Shown: one piece after another, positions 43,101 through 53,600 of the stretch | How positions within the stretch are numbered: the first letter of the stretch is position 1 | Layout of the letters: each line of letters starts with the position of its first letter | Source of the DNA: Oscillospiraceae bacterium | GTDB taxonomy: Bacteria; Bacillota; Clostridia; Oscillospirales; Acutalibacteraceae | Assembly (NCBI GenBank): GCA_015065505.1 | Contig: SVQE01000005.1 | Span: 1-62,913, forward strand | DNA length: 62,913 bases | Direction of reading: 5' to 3' | The notes under the pieces: model-generated | Seen by the model: the letters and a program-made list of their open reading frames with translations, nothing else | Told to the model about the DNA's origin: nothing | Databases searched by the model: none | Position numbers and translations under genes: made by a program

Positions 43101-46100
43101 TTAAAGTAACGGGATTACCCTCAGCATCCGTTACTGTAAGGCTGTCAAGCCGCCAGCCCGTATTAACGTTTACTTCAAGTTCAATATCGCTGCCTTCTCT
43201 TGCCGCATCAACACCGCTGACAGTTCCGCCTTCGGTGTTTACATAATTTATCGTGTAGCCCGTCTTTCTGTAACTAACGCTTACGGTAACTTCATCCTCG
43301 GGCATCACGAAGGAATTATTCGTAACGGTTATCTGATGGCTCTTGGAGTCTGTAACAGTTATTTTTTCAAATTCATAGCCCTTCGAAGCAGCAACCTCAA
43401 CGCTTACCGTGTCACCTGCCATTGCCTTTTCGGGAACGGTTACCGCACCCTGCGTGCCGTCATTATCGAGAGCAATCTGATAATACGGCGCAAATTCAGC
43501 CGTTACGGTTGCACCGCCATATGGCATAGAAATTCTGTTTTTAGAGTCAATATTCAGCGTATTTCCGTTAAGTGTAGCCGTTGCAGAAAGACTCTTTAAG
43601 CCGCAGCCTTCATCAGGGCTGGCTGTTAATGTAACGTAGGTGTTGGTCGGAACATTATAATGGTCTGCAGAAAGCGTTCCGCCCTCAGACTGAACAAGCG
43701 TTAAATCAAAATAATTACTGCTTGTAAAGGTTGCGTTGACAAGACTTCCGAACTTTGAATTGTAGGTATTGAGATATGCGCTTTTAACATAAATCTTTGC
43801 TTGCTTGACACCGTAAAAACCATATGTATTATCACCCCATGTCATATTATCGGGGTTTGCAGGGCAGTATACACTCGACAAGTAGTCGGCATTCTGAAAT
43901 ACGTAATCTCCCACATAATTTAGAGTTTCGGGAAGATATAGCGTTCTGAGATTTTCACAGCCTACAAATGCGCGGTCATAGATTGATTCAAGGTTTTGGG
44001 AAATATGTATATTCGTAAGGTCCTGGAAGTTACAAAATGCATATTCACCAATGGTTTTAACACTGTCAGCCATATAAACATCTATGTCGTCCCAGCATCT
44101 GAATTCGCTGAAAGCGTTTTCACCGATAGAAGTAATGCCGTCCTCTATTCTGATATGCTTGCAGTGAAGGTCGTCAAAGGTGTTTCTATGCCAAGGTGCA
44201 TACTTACCGTAAGCGGAGCCGGAACCGTAATTGAACATAGCTCCTTCGCCGTAGATAATAAGTGTCTCTGTATCCGCGTCAACCTTCCAATACGCCTTAG
44301 GTCCGCACTGATTCGGCGCAGCGTCTGCAAAGAGTCCTTTAACCGTTACATTTCTGCTCGGCATGGTAAAGGTGTCGTCGTCAAGCAGTGTTTCGCTGCC
44401 TGCAACAAGCGTTGCCTGATATAAGAATTTGCCTGTTTCGGGATATGAGAAAATTCTTATTGTCTCGCCCGGGAAAGCCGCAGTCGGCGTTGTGCTGATA
44501 GTACCGCCGCCGCTTGACTGAACGGAAACAGTGTAAATATCCGTACCGATATTAAGGGTTTTTGACACGGTGCGGCCGTTAATTGTTGCCTCTAAGAGAT
44601 AGCCGCCCTCCTGCTCTGTTACGGTAATAGGCGCTGAAATGCTGTGCTCTTCGTCATTATTACACTTAACGGACGCCGAGCCTGTAATAAAGCCGTCTGA
44701 CGTAGCAAGTTTCCACTCTACGTTGTCATAATCCCAGTTATGGCCGATGGCAGGTATTGAATTACCGTCCTGAATAATCTGTCCGCATGCAAGACATTTA
44801 ATAACGGTTTCGTGACCGTTCTCCGTACAGGTTGCAGCATACGAATCGTAGGTAACCACTTCTCTATGTCCTACGGGAACAATCTCGGTTTCTTCATAAC
44901 CGCAATCCTGACAGGTGTATATATTCTTGCCTTCTATGTCACACCGATAACCGACAACTATCGGGTCACCGAAACGGTGCTCCTTCTTTTCATAGGTAAG
45001 AGTTGCCGTTACGTTTGCTTTAATATTAGTAAGTTTCTTGTTTGAGGAAACAAACTCATAGTGTCCCTCTTCGCCGAAATCGTAGAAGGTTTCGGGAGTG
45101 ATAGAGCCGCCGTAAGGAACGTTGTTAACCTCATCCTCCATATTCATAGCGGCAGGATACTTAAAGGTTACCTTGTAGGTCTTTTCCGCCCACTGCGCAT
45201 AAAGAGTTACAACTTCACCTTCGCCCGAAGCAAGATTTCTTACCATTTGTTTGTTATTGTAGGAAGTGCCGCTTCCGTCCGCTTCGGTATTCCATCCAAC
45301 GAAATTATATCCCGTTCTGGTGAAGCCGTTTGTCGGGAGCTGATAATAACTTGCGTCATAGGTAAGTTGCTTTGACGTCATAGAGCCCTTTGTGGCACCG
45401 TTTCCGTCATACTCAACAGTATAGGTGTTTGCCGTGCAGTTCGCCTCGATAACGCCGTCACCGTCGCCGAAGGTATAAACCATTTTTTCTTTGCTGTTCT
45501 CGGTAATGGTTTCGAGAGTACCCTTTGCGGACTTTTCAAAGCCCGTAATCGTATAGCCCGTCGGGTTATCTATTTCGGGTAAGGTTACCTTTGTGCCGTC
45601 AATACCCGTTGCTGACCATACAGTTTCATCGCGAACAATCACATTAAGCGTGTTCAGGAATTTGAACGAAGCGCTGAAATTGGCTTCTACCTCGGGATAA
45701 ACGATGTTCTTCGTTTTATATACAGCCGTAAGGTTGCTCGTGTGGTCAACCTCTCCTTCACCCTCGCTGCACAGCGTTTTGGCTATGTAATAATATGTAT
45801 CGTCGTCTATATCTTTATAGCCGTATTCGTCGCTGCCGACTGTATGTTCTTTTATTTTGTTGTAATTATTTTCATTGATTGTAACGTCGGGGTTTTTCCA
45901 GTAAACGTTATACTGGTCGGAGGCGTATGCATACACCTTGCCCTTGCTCGACTTTTCTTTTTTATCAATCGCAGCATCCGTGCAAATGATATCGTCTGAG
46001 TCCTCGCCCTTGAAGAAAATCTTTTTCGGGTATGGCTTCTTATCCTCGGGAACAGCAATTTCCCACGTTTTATCCGAACTGTCCCAGGGAGATGAGGAGG

Positions 46101-47787
46101 TACTGTAACGGCTGCCGTGAACATTTACGCCGTTAATATACAGTTTAAGTTCGCCTTCCCAGTCGTGCCAGGTAAAACCGCCGCCAAAGTCGATATAGAG
46201 TTCGAGCTTGTCAAGGAAATGATCACTCGTGAAGGTCAGCGTTGCCTGGTCACCCTCATCGTCAATTTCGCCCTCAAAGAAAACTGTTTTTGCGTGCTCG
46301 CTTGCACCAAAACCGTTATAGCCGTCGGTTGTAAAGAACCTCAGCTTAGCGTGGTTCCAACCGTCGGCGTCGTCGATGGTTTTTACGGTTACGCGATAGG
46401 TATATTCCTCTGTCGGCGGATAATCCGTAAAGCCCGTAATATCGTATCTTATTTCACCGTTAAGGAGAGTGAGGCAGTCGCTCTTTCTCTTTTTGTCCAC
46501 GTCTGCAAAGAAGTAGAGCAGCGGGTCGCTTCCTTCGGTGTAGTTCATATTATTTGAATAATTTGCAGAAATTGTGCCGGTGTCGTCTCCGTAGGTGACA
46601 CCGATATTAGTATTGCCGCTTAAATGATAACCCGCAAAGCTCAGTTTGAGACCTTTTTTCAAATAAAGGTTATTCGTGGTGCTGTTAACGTCGTTCCCCG
46701 TAACAACTAAGCCGTCGTATATCGTTATTGTATCGTTGCCGACATAAATACCGCCACCGTTTTTGCCTGCGATATTGCCTGTTATTTCAGTTGATTTGAA
46801 TTCTGTATCATGAAGTGACTGAACGCCGCCGCCGTTTTCAGAGGCAACGTTGTTTTTGATTGTCGAACCTTCAATAAGGTTAGCTTCTACGCTTGAATTA
46901 ATGCATATAGCACCACCGTTTTTCGCTTTATTTTCTTCAAGCGTTGAGTACTGAACCGTCAGGTGGCGTACAGCAGCATCATAATAAATTGCGCCGCCGT
47001 CGCTGCCTGCGCTGTTATCTGTGAACGTACATCCGATTGCTACGGCTTCCCAATGGCTGCATATAGCGCCGCCGTTATTGGTCGCGTTGTTGCCCAGCAT
47101 CTGTACGTTTTCAAGGTAACAGTATTTTAAATTTTCATTGGTTGAATTGATACCCGAATGAAGGGCGCCGCCGTAAGACGCTTTGTTATTCGAGATAACG
47201 CCGTCGTACATATTAAGAACATTATTGTTTTTGATTGCGCCGCCGTCCCAGGTCGCGGTATTGCCTGTGAAAATACCGCCGTAAGTGGTCATTTTGCCGT
47301 CGTTAAAAACAGCACCGCCGTTCTGTGCGGTATTCGCAGCAAAGGTACCTCCCCTGATTTCAAGCGTACCGTGGTTTTCAATAGCACCGCCGTTACCCGT
47401 TGTCCAGCCGCCATAAACACGTCCGGTAATACCTGCGCTATCGCGTACTGTAAGTTTTGCGCCGGAGGCAACGTAGAATATATTACCGTTTGCCGTTGCC
47501 TTTTCAAGGGTACGATACAGACGATGACCGTCAAGGTCAACGTCTGCCGTGTTTCCGTTTTCTATCTGAATTCTGTCTTGCAGATTGATATGCTGCGTCA
47601 GTTTGACCTTTACGTCGCTGCCGCTTGCAAGGGCAGTTCTGAGCTGAGCCTCGGTGCTTACCGATACGGCATCGTCAGCAAATACTACCGACGGAGCAAG
47701 CGATGAAAGCACCATTAAAAGCGCAAGAAAAACGCTCAGAATACGCCTTGGCATTTTTTCTGTTTTAATAAAATTATTCTGATTCAT
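40135..47787 (-). CDS. Giant secreted beta-helix/InlB-repeat/LRR protein (2550 aa)
   Basis: Signal peptide (about 1-38), then a right-handed beta-helix with GGAI/GGAV(F/I) turns (about 40-365). A PLAT-like beta-sandwich region follows (about 464-562; VTVKTIDDADGWNHAKLRFF), then a Listeria-Bacteroides (Flg_new) repeat (about 785-867) and two CxxCG zinc-ribbon-like repeats with VGH/IGH ends (about 934-1019). After these come BspA-like LRR_5 repeats (about 1204-1342), several divergent InlB B-repeats (GWRLDSLTVTDAEGN, FTMPASDVTIS) and a C-terminal module with LLNYGALADEYF and RYAAACEAKF. No TM anchor. The module recurs in the protein at 59.9-62.9 kb. Start ATG overlaps the previous stop (TAATG). 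Probably an extracellular adhesin or matrix protein. Confidence 0.87.
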   Translation of the reverse strand: MNQNNFIKTEKMPRRILSVFLALLMVLSSLAPSVVFADDAVSVSTEAQLRTALASGSDVKVKLTQHINLQDRIQIENGNTADVDLDGHRLYRTLEKATANGNIFYVASGAKLTVRDSAGITGRVYGGWTTGNGGAIENHGTLEIRGGTFAANTAQNGGAVFNDGKMTTYGGIFTGNTATWDGGAIKNNNVLNMYDGVISNNKASYGGALHSGINSTNENLKYCYLENVQMLGNNATNNGGAICSHWEAVAIGCTFTDNSAGSDGGAIYYDAAVRHLTVQYSTLEENKAKNGGAICINSSVEANLIEGSTIKNNVASENGGGVQSLHDTEFKSTEITGNIAGKNGGGIYVGNDTITIYDGLVVTGNDVNSTTNNLYLKKGLKLSFAGYHLSGNTNIGVTYGDDTGTISANYSNNMNYTEGSDPLLYFFADVDKKRKSDCLTLLNGEIRYDITGFTDYPPTEEYTYRVTVKTIDDADGWNHAKLRFFTTDGYNGFGASEHAKTVFFEGEIDDEGDQATLTFTSDHFLDKLELYIDFGGGFTWHDWEGELKLYINGVNVHGSRYSTSSSPWDSSDKTWEIAVPEDKKPYPKKIFFKGEDSDDIICTDAAIDKKEKSSKGKVYAYASDQYNVYWKNPDVTINENNYNKIKEHTVGSDEYGYKDIDDDTYYYIAKTLCSEGEGEVDHTSNLTAVYKTKNIVYPEVEANFSASFKFLNTLNVIVRDETVWSATGIDGTKVTLPEIDNPTGYTITGFEKSAKGTLETITENSKEKMVYTFGDGDGVIEANCTANTYTVEYDGNGATKGSMTSKQLTYDASYYQLPTNGFTRTGYNFVGWNTEADGSGTSYNNKQMVRNLASGEGEVVTLYAQWAEKTYKVTFKYPAAMNMEDEVNNVPYGGSITPETFYDFGEEGHYEFVSSNKKLTNIKANVTATLTYEKKEHRFGDPIVVGYRCDIEGKNIYTCQDCGYEETEIVPVGHREVVTYDSYAATCTENGHETVIKCLACGQIIQDGNSIPAIGHNWDYDNVEWKLATSDGFITGSASVKCNNDEEHSISAPITVTEQEGGYLLEATINGRTVSKTLNIGTDIYTVSVQSSGGGTISTTPTAAFPGETIRIFSYPETGKFLYQATLVAGSETLLDDDTFTMPSRNVTVKGLFADAAPNQCGPKAYWKVDADTETLIIYGEGAMFNYGSGSAYGKYAPWHRNTFDDLHCKHIRIEDGITSIGENAFSEFRCWDDIDVYMADSVKTIGEYAFCNFQDLTNIHISQNLESIYDRAFVGCENLRTLYLPETLNYVGDYVFQNADYLSSVYCPANPDNMTWGDNTYGFYGVKQAKIYVKSAYLNTYNSKFGSLVNATFTSSNYFDLTLVQSEGGTLSADHYNVPTNTYVTLTASPDEGCGLKSLSATATLNGNTLNIDSKNRISMPYGGATVTAEFAPYYQIALDNDGTQGAVTVPEKAMAGDTVSVEVAASKGYEFEKITVTDSKSHQITVTNNSFVMPEDEVTVSVSYRKTGYTINYVNTEGGTVSGVDAAREGSDIELEVNVNTGWRLDSLTVTDAEGNPVTLTENNTFMMPDSEVTVNAEFSILTFTVNWIANGEAVETDEGVPYGTTPEYNGETPDSYFDGENEYIFSGWTPEITAVTDDATYTAAYVSSGKVKTNYLDENGEEQSVTATPLTGAETVLNGGWYVVNQDVSYSTELKIAANTNIILADGKTMTANKLGYADANTAWTLSVYAQSTKTGALNLNDTSALMDADIYGGNINLGSVVAGNMGIYGGNVEAISLYVSQGNLILGCADNSSTIKVCTYSGNVVAVADGQILTDGTKLYDGALSDSEISSIANKTLRKATYHTVDWIVNGELEETDENVIITSIPEYNGETPAPYSEGHYDYTFFGWNDGTATYAADELPAVTEDVTYTAVYTETVSPNWHTITINESENGTVSFESSGAYKDDEVTLTVTPDEGYRLSALTVKDADENEITVTDGKFTMPASDVTISATFNVINYNLYVGGVHVNSANCNDVLGDGKVSFNVQTNELTLNGATVEVDKRADNGTPTQAFGIRYNQDEPFTIKLVGENRIVDASTDEEGVTEKYGIFVASTQSFTVNGNGSLSIEMNADDENTYYGIQSRQNTNIDGAGVSINIPGTAPTYGYYLMYSNQLTLENGASLKAVTGSNENTYSFYNDRNNDNLIAEEGTMLEAVSGNAAFNSQFILTSATKTLGVKVSATGNKADSTKWNGSTSLGEYKYIMLPFSEPENAYNLSLESGIKVNFFIDMPYYNAEGGHIEYTYLETTDDKNASRKTYSVNDSALDIQDDGTRKLILKAAPAQLAEEYSIYIYNAAGEKMNYEPITASIEDYCNAILGAEAYSDYHELVQSLLNYGALADEYFDYAALSKNETGNDYSISHSLDYKADVDAESFRSKAKASCSVGKDASGKDLNITGVTYLALLEPEFRFYVSQTNEVWCYYTELSISDPTLTAKWIKTENGNCVSVTGLKADDFGKIFTLTIGTTEITYNGYAYLYTVLRSESTADENLKNLAKGVFRYAAACEAKFI

Positions 47788-50156
47788 TATTTTTCTTCCG
47801 CCTTTCTTTTTCTGCTGACCGTCATCGTTACCGCAGTAATGGCTGCGCCGAATACTGCCCCTCCGACGCCGATTAAGGCAACCGTTCCGTTAGAAAAAAC
47901 TGAGCCCGTTACGGATGCTCCCGTATCTCTTTTGAAGAATACCCATATACCGTCTTTGCCGTGATCCCAGCAAAAGTCTTTGTTATTCAAGTCCACAGCG
48001 CCCGTTGTTCCAAACAGGTGAAGACCCGTTTTGTAGCCCGCGGGAAGATTGTTGTTGCCGTACTGTACCTTAAACGAATCCGCCAATATCGGGTCAAGCG
48101 CCTGGTCCTTGGTTGCGTAAAGGATGAGCCACTGTTTTCCGACGTCGCCGTTCAAGTCGGACTTATCGCCGAGTGCGTCTCTGTAGTCTTCGTCCTCTCT
48201 TTCGCAGGTGCAAGCCTTGTAACGTATCGGCTTTGAATCAACAGAAATTCTTTCGCCGTTTTCATTATATCTGTTAAAACTAATAGTGTCATAAACGATA
48301 GCGGGTCCCGGGGTATACTCAATATCATACTGGGTAGAAAGTGTATAAAGACCTGCCGCCGCTACTACAAAGGTAATACCGTAAGCAATATATCCGAAAA
48401 CATTTCCGCCGTTTATATTCATCCACTCTCTGATGTCCTCTTTAATCATTTCCATTTCTTCCGCGGATGTATGCCATATTGTTTTAGTGCCATCCATTGT
48501 AAAGACTTCCTGCGTTTCCCAGAAGCCCGTAGAAAACTTATCAAAGCAATCCATAAGATACTTCGTTCTTTCCGGAGCAATCGTATCGGTTACAAAAAGG
48601 AGTTTTCCGTTTTCGGCAATATTGGAATAAACCGCATAGATTTTGTAAATAGGCATAATAACGTTTACCTTCGGCATTACAAAGTCGTCTTTCATATACT
48701 TAAACGCTTCCATAAAAGCGTTGGCAACCACTGCGTCGGTGCCCACCTTGAAATTCTGCCAAACAAGCGCCGCGTTTGAGTCAACGTTCAGCATATCGGT
48801 AACACTTTCAGAAGTGGTGTTCGGCGTTAATGCAATACCGCCGATATCATACATCTCTCTGTCAACGCCGAAGTAAATAGAAAGCGGCTCCTGTTCGGTA
48901 ATCTTCGCCTCGTTATACGCCTTTTTATTCTGCATTGTCATCATAATCAGCGTTTCAAGGCTCATAAAGTTAAGCGCGGCGCGCTGACCTTCCGAAAGGG
49001 AGGCAATCAATGGATAAATAGTCGTTGACGTTTTTGCAATATCCTCATACGGCTGAAGGAAGAAATCGAGCATCGTCTCATTTCCGTAAGGCATTTCTTC
49101 AAGATATTCTTTGATAGTGACGATAGCTTCCATATCCGAAGCAATATCTGCATACTTGCCGATAACTGTGTTTGCTTCGGCATACTCTTTAATTTCTTCT
49201 TCGCTTGAAGAGTCAAGGTCCGTTCCCTCAATCGTTGCAAAAGCTCTTTCATAGTCAACGCCGTCAGCTATTGCTTCAAGTACTTTTCTGTAAACATCAG
49301 CCTTTTCAAGCCTTTTCTGAAAATCATCCCACAAAGCAAGAATTAACTGCGTGTCGTCATAGTATTCACGGCTGAGCGCTTTCTTTGCGTCTTTCGGCGG
49401 AAGTCCCGTCTGATAAATCATATTTTTATACGTCAGTTTCGGAAAGCGGTCAAGCCAGTTATCCTCGCTTGTATCACTTGCCATAGCAAGCGCATATTCC
49501 ATAGTCTGAACAGCAATATTGGTTGACTGAAGTAAAATAGTTACAAGGTCTGCGTGTTGCTTCTTTTCATCGTCCGAAAGCTCATTATACTCTTCCTCGC
49601 CGATTTCGTACCTCGTTTCGTTAAGGAACAAATCGCCGAGCGACATCTCGGTGTCATCGTCAAACAAGGTGTTCAGAAGGTCGTGAGAGGCTCTTGCTCT
49701 GTCCTTGTTTTCCTTATTGTCCGAGGTGTAGTTAATTCTGTATTCTTCGAGTGATTTAACGAAGTTATCAAGAAGCGGAGTAATCTCGGTGTCCATTTTT
49801 TCCTGAATAAAAATGCCTAAATCGTCATATTTAACGTCTGCACCCATATTCAGTATACTGAGGTCGGTAATGGCGTCGCTTTTCACGGTTGTAGTCTTAT
49901 AACCGATTAAAACCGCTCTTTCGCCCTTGCCGCCGCCGTAGCTTCCTGCTTTGGCATTGATATCGGCGTATTCGCCGTCCATCGTTACTATTTCATAACC
50001 TTCGAGGTCCTCGCTCGCGTCGTCAACGTCAGAGCCTATGCCGATTTTAACCTCGCTGATATATTCAGGCTGGTCAGCATAGACCTGAACGGGAAAAAGC
50101 GCAGCGATTAACACTACCAATATAAGAGCAATTATTTTAGTTGATAATTTTTTCAA
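47787..50156 (-). CDS. Secreted/membrane MABP-like protein (789 aa)
   Basis: Intact paralog of the amber-interrupted gene in operon A. Signal peptide (1-27), MABP-like unit (32-102; YISEVKIGIG...VLIGYKTTTVKSDAITDLSIL), a helical domain (about 110-560) with ASHDLLNTLFDDD, LSDDEKKQHADLVTILLQST and LSEGQRAALNFMSLETL. A hydrophobic segment lies near 578-600, then a second MABP-like unit (DLNGDVGKQWLILYATKDQALDPILADSF) and a C-terminal TM helix followed by RKRKAEEK. The start is a TTG at 50154-50156, supported by GGGAGGG 6 bases upstream and by no better ATG. Type I membrane topology is likely. Confidence 0.85.
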   Translation of the reverse strand: MKKLSTKIIALILVVLIAALFPVQVYADQPEYISEVKIGIGSDVDDASEDLEGYEIVTMDGEYADINAKAGSYGGGKGERAVLIGYKTTTVKSDAITDLSILNMGADVKYDDLGIFIQEKMDTEITPLLDNFVKSLEEYRINYTSDNKENKDRARASHDLLNTLFDDDTEMSLGDLFLNETRYEIGEEEYNELSDDEKKQHADLVTILLQSTNIAVQTMEYALAMASDTSEDNWLDRFPKLTYKNMIYQTGLPPKDAKKALSREYYDDTQLILALWDDFQKRLEKADVYRKVLEAIADGVDYERAFATIEGTDLDSSSEEEIKEYAEANTVIGKYADIASDMEAIVTIKEYLEEMPYGNETMLDFFLQPYEDIAKTSTTIYPLIASLSEGQRAALNFMSLETLIMMTMQNKKAYNEAKITEQEPLSIYFGVDREMYDIGGIALTPNTTSESVTDMLNVDSNAALVWQNFKVGTDAVVANAFMEAFKYMKDDFVMPKVNVIMPIYKIYAVYSNIAENGKLLFVTDTIAPERTKYLMDCFDKFSTGFWETQEVFTMDGTKTIWHTSAEEMEMIKEDIREWMNINGGNVFGYIAYGITFVVAAAGLYTLSTQYDIEYTPGPAIVYDTISFNRYNENGERISVDSKPIRYKACTCEREDEDYRDALGDKSDLNGDVGKQWLILYATKDQALDPILADSFKVQYGNNNLPAGYKTGLHLFGTTGAVDLNNKDFCWDHGKDGIWVFFKRDTGASVTGSVFSNGTVALIGVGGAVFGAAITAVTMTVSRKRKAEEK

Positions 50157-50169
50157 TGCGTTCCCTCCC

Positions 50170-50643
50170 TTACTGTTTACTCAGTGTATCGCTGCCCGAA
50201 AGCGGCTCCATTTCGTTAGTCCATTTAAGCGAGCCGTTTTCGTCAAACTGAATTCTGCCGAGTCCGTTTTCATATTCGGCAGCGCGTTTCGTTTCCTTGC
50301 CGGTGTTATCATAGGAAATGTTATATTTTACTGCGTTTTTGTAATTAACGCGATATGTCGTTTCGCTGAACCAACCCTTAATTTGCCACTCGTCGCCCTT
50401 TGCCTTTTCAATCTTTGAGGTAATGACAATGTTGAATTTTCCGTCCTCGTCCTTTGTGATGACTGCCGTGTAATCGTCGTTTTTATAAGTGCCGAGGAAG
50501 TTGTCTTCGGGCAAAAGATTTGACGTATCAATCTTTTCGGTTGGTTTAAGCACGATATCATTATCCGCTTTGGGCGCCGAGCAGGCTGCGAAAACGCAGG
50601 TGCAAAGGACGCAGCACAGTATAAAACTAATTATTTTTTTCAT
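50170..50643 (-). CDS. Lipoprotein of operon B
   Basis: 157 residues. Classic lipoprotein signal: MKKIISFILCCVLCTCVFAAC, with lipobox VFAAC, so Lgt would lipidate Cys21. The mature domain is about 135 residues and beta-rich (YKNDDYTAVITKDEDGKFNIVITSKI...GWFSETTYRVNYKNAVKYNISYD), resembling a small beta-sandwich or lipocalin-like fold; no family recognised. It lies between the 1643-aa and 789-aa genes, 18 and 13 bases away. Operon A has no lipoprotein at this position, so it may be an operon B-specific accessory. The ATG has AAAGGAG about 8 bases upstream. Confidence 0.86.
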   Translation of the reverse strand: MKKIISFILCCVLCTCVFAACSAPKADNDIVLKPTEKIDTSNLLPEDNFLGTYKNDDYTAVITKDEDGKFNIVITSKIEKAKGDEWQIKGWFSETTYRVNYKNAVKYNISYDNTGKETKRAAEYENGLGRIQFDENGSLKWTNEMEPLSGSDTLSKQ

Positions 50644-50661
50644 ATCCTTATCTCCTTTGCA

Positions 50662-53600
50662 TTATTCCTGGTTTTCGAGATAGAGCTCGCCTTTGTTCGT
50701 TGACTCTGCGTTAAATCCGCCCGTGATTTCTGCTCCGTATTTAACAGAACCGTCATAGCGCTGAGCGAACATCATCACTCGGTTATCAACCGTATAATAA
50801 TCGTCGTTAAACTTGATAGCACCATAGTTCAAATCGGCGGGAAGCCTTGTTTCGTTATCCATAATGTGTTCCCACTTTATAATACTTTCGCCCGAGGTTG
50901 ACTCAACGTCCTTGTCAAAATCGTAAGGAACTCTGTCGTATCGAGCCATGGCAAGCGCCGTGTAAGGTGTTGAGTAAACATCCATCGGAAGCAGGGTATT
51001 TGCATTATTGAGCGTATTATATCTGCCCGAATAAAATTCGCTTGCATAGTACATATAAAGCGGAGTGCCCGAAGTGCCTTCGTTCAAATCGACGTTCGCA
51101 ACCGGGTGGTAATACATATTATTTTTCTTTGAAACGAAACCGTCCTTCTGATACGGTTTATCGTTGGTTACGATAATATCGTAAATTGCGCCTTCCCATT
51201 GTTCGCGCCTTGCATTTTCCCTGGCGGTCTTGGTTTTAAGAGAGTTAATCAAATCAACGTCAAGTGAGTCAACTCTCATACCGAGATAAATGCATTTGCC
51301 CCTTGCGTCAGTGTTAAGGTCAAGGTCAATAACCTCAACACATTCCTGAGTTATAAGATCGCATAGAGCCTCTTTTTTACTGTTGCCTACGCCGATATAG
51401 AGTTCATCGTAGAAAAGGTTTGTATTGTTATGGTCATAGTGCAGATGAATATATTTTTCCTGAGAAACATCGCCAAAGAGTTTGTTGCCCTCATCACCCT
51501 TGCGGTTGTCATATGCAAGGCAGGAAGCAGTACCGCGTTTGAGCGGCATATCGTCGATTGAGATATTTTCAATCGGCATGCCTGCATTTACGCCCGTGTT
51601 TGTGGTATAGTACAGGAAATATTTCTTTCCTCCCATTTCAATCGGCGAGGTGTTGCTTGCACATATATATTTTACTCTGTCAATCGTTTTTGAAACGGGC
51701 GCGGTGTTGCTGTCCGAAATCAAAAGGATTGCGCCTGTGATTGCTTTGCTTGGGTCATCCGTTCTGTTTACGCCTATATATGCTGCAGGAACGTTTGACG
51801 GTGGGTCCCAGGAGGCTCTTGACGGGTGGTCGTCGTCATCCTGCTTGCGGTTGTACCACAAATTTTGTCCGTTTGCGCACATATTTGTAACGATTACTTC
51901 GTCGCTTGCTGCGCACGCCCTTGACATTGCGGTCACATCAACGAGCCTGTCAACCTCGCCGAGCGTATCATCGTCCGTCTTTGCGCCGGGTGCCGCCTTG
52001 TACTGATTTCTTGAGAAAGAACCGACAGTAAGAGAAGCAATATACTTTTTCTTCGACTTAGCGCCTCTGAGATAAACGTAAAGGGAGCTGCCCTTATCAA
52101 GGTCGTCGTCGCTGTCGTCAGTCCAGCTCGGGAAAGAGAGATTAAACGGTGTTTCAGTATTTGGGTTTTTCATTTCATAAAGAGAATGGAAAACGCCCTG
52201 CGCAGGAGTGCCGTCAATCGTCTTTTCGCCCTCTAAGAAGGTTGACATCTCGCCGTCGGAAACAGTCGGCTTATACTCTTTATCGGTAATTACAATATCG
52301 TTACTCTTAATCGGACTTGCGCCCTTTGTGTAGCCGCTGATATAGAGGTTAGTCGGAAGGAAGCACATCTGCTCATATCCGTATTCTATCCCTTCGGTTT
52401 CAGCCTTGGCATAACCCGATTCATCAAAGTAGCTCATCTCGTCCCAGCTGTGCTTTGCATAACGGTCACCGTCCCAGATAAGGTTACCGCTTCGGTTCAT
52501 ATAGGTATTACCCGGTGCGATATAGCGCCAGATACTCTGTTTATCGTAATCCTTTTTCTGCATACCGATATAGTTAGTTGCCACATAGTGAGCGCCGCTC
52601 TTACTGATAGCATAGGGAAGCGAGTCGGTATAAGTCGTTCCCTGGAACGCCGCAACGTTATATATTGCACGGTAGGGATTATAAGTGAATTTGTAACCTA
52701 TAAACACTCTGTAATTTCTTCCGTCAACGTCAAGGTGGTTCTTAATAGACTGTGCCATATTGATATCCTGATTAACGCTTACGTTGGGGTCTTTTTCAAG
52801 ATACTCGGGCAGATAATCAAAGGTAGAGCCAAGACAGTTGTCATACCAGTTTGACGATACGTAGCTTGCGCCGCCTACAAAGAACACGCCTGATACGTAA
52901 CGCTGACCGCCTGTGTATTTTGTTTCCGGCTCAAAGTAGATATATCTTTTTTTAACCGTGCCCCACTTACTGTCAGCCCAATAGCCTTTACCGCCGTGCT
53001 TAACAGTATTTTTAACGAAATAGCCCGTTACCATTGTGGAGTCGTCATACTGCTCGTAATGAGCGTTGAAGTTATACGGAATATCGCTGCCGAAGAGTGA
53101 AACCGCCTCCCAGCCTGCTTCTGTTGAATACTTGGTGCAGATATGTATTTTATCCACGCCGATAGGCGTGCCCGCCTTCGGGTCGGTTGTATAATACATT
53201 GCGTCGCAGCTTGGCATATTCGTGCCCTTTGCGTCGTCGGCATAGCCGCCCGAATTGCCCGCATAATAATACTGAATATCGCCGTAGAAAATGCTGTCCG
53301 TTCTTCCCTGATAAGGAGCAACGCGTATATCCGTAATCGCTTTTGAGCGGTCCTCGGTAATGGTGTAGCCAAGATATGTGTACTGATTAACGGTAGCCTT
53401 TACCGACCAGCCTCTTGACCAACCGGGCGAAAGGTTTTCATCAATAAGATAATAGCCCTTGCTCTGTTGCTGCATTCTTGCTTTTGCAGCCTCAGCGGTT
53501 GCTGCAGTTGAAAGGTAGAGAGAGCTTATGTATTGTTCGCTCGTTTCGGTTTCGGTGTCGCTGCTGCCGTCAGCAGGCGCTTCGGATTTGATTGACTTTT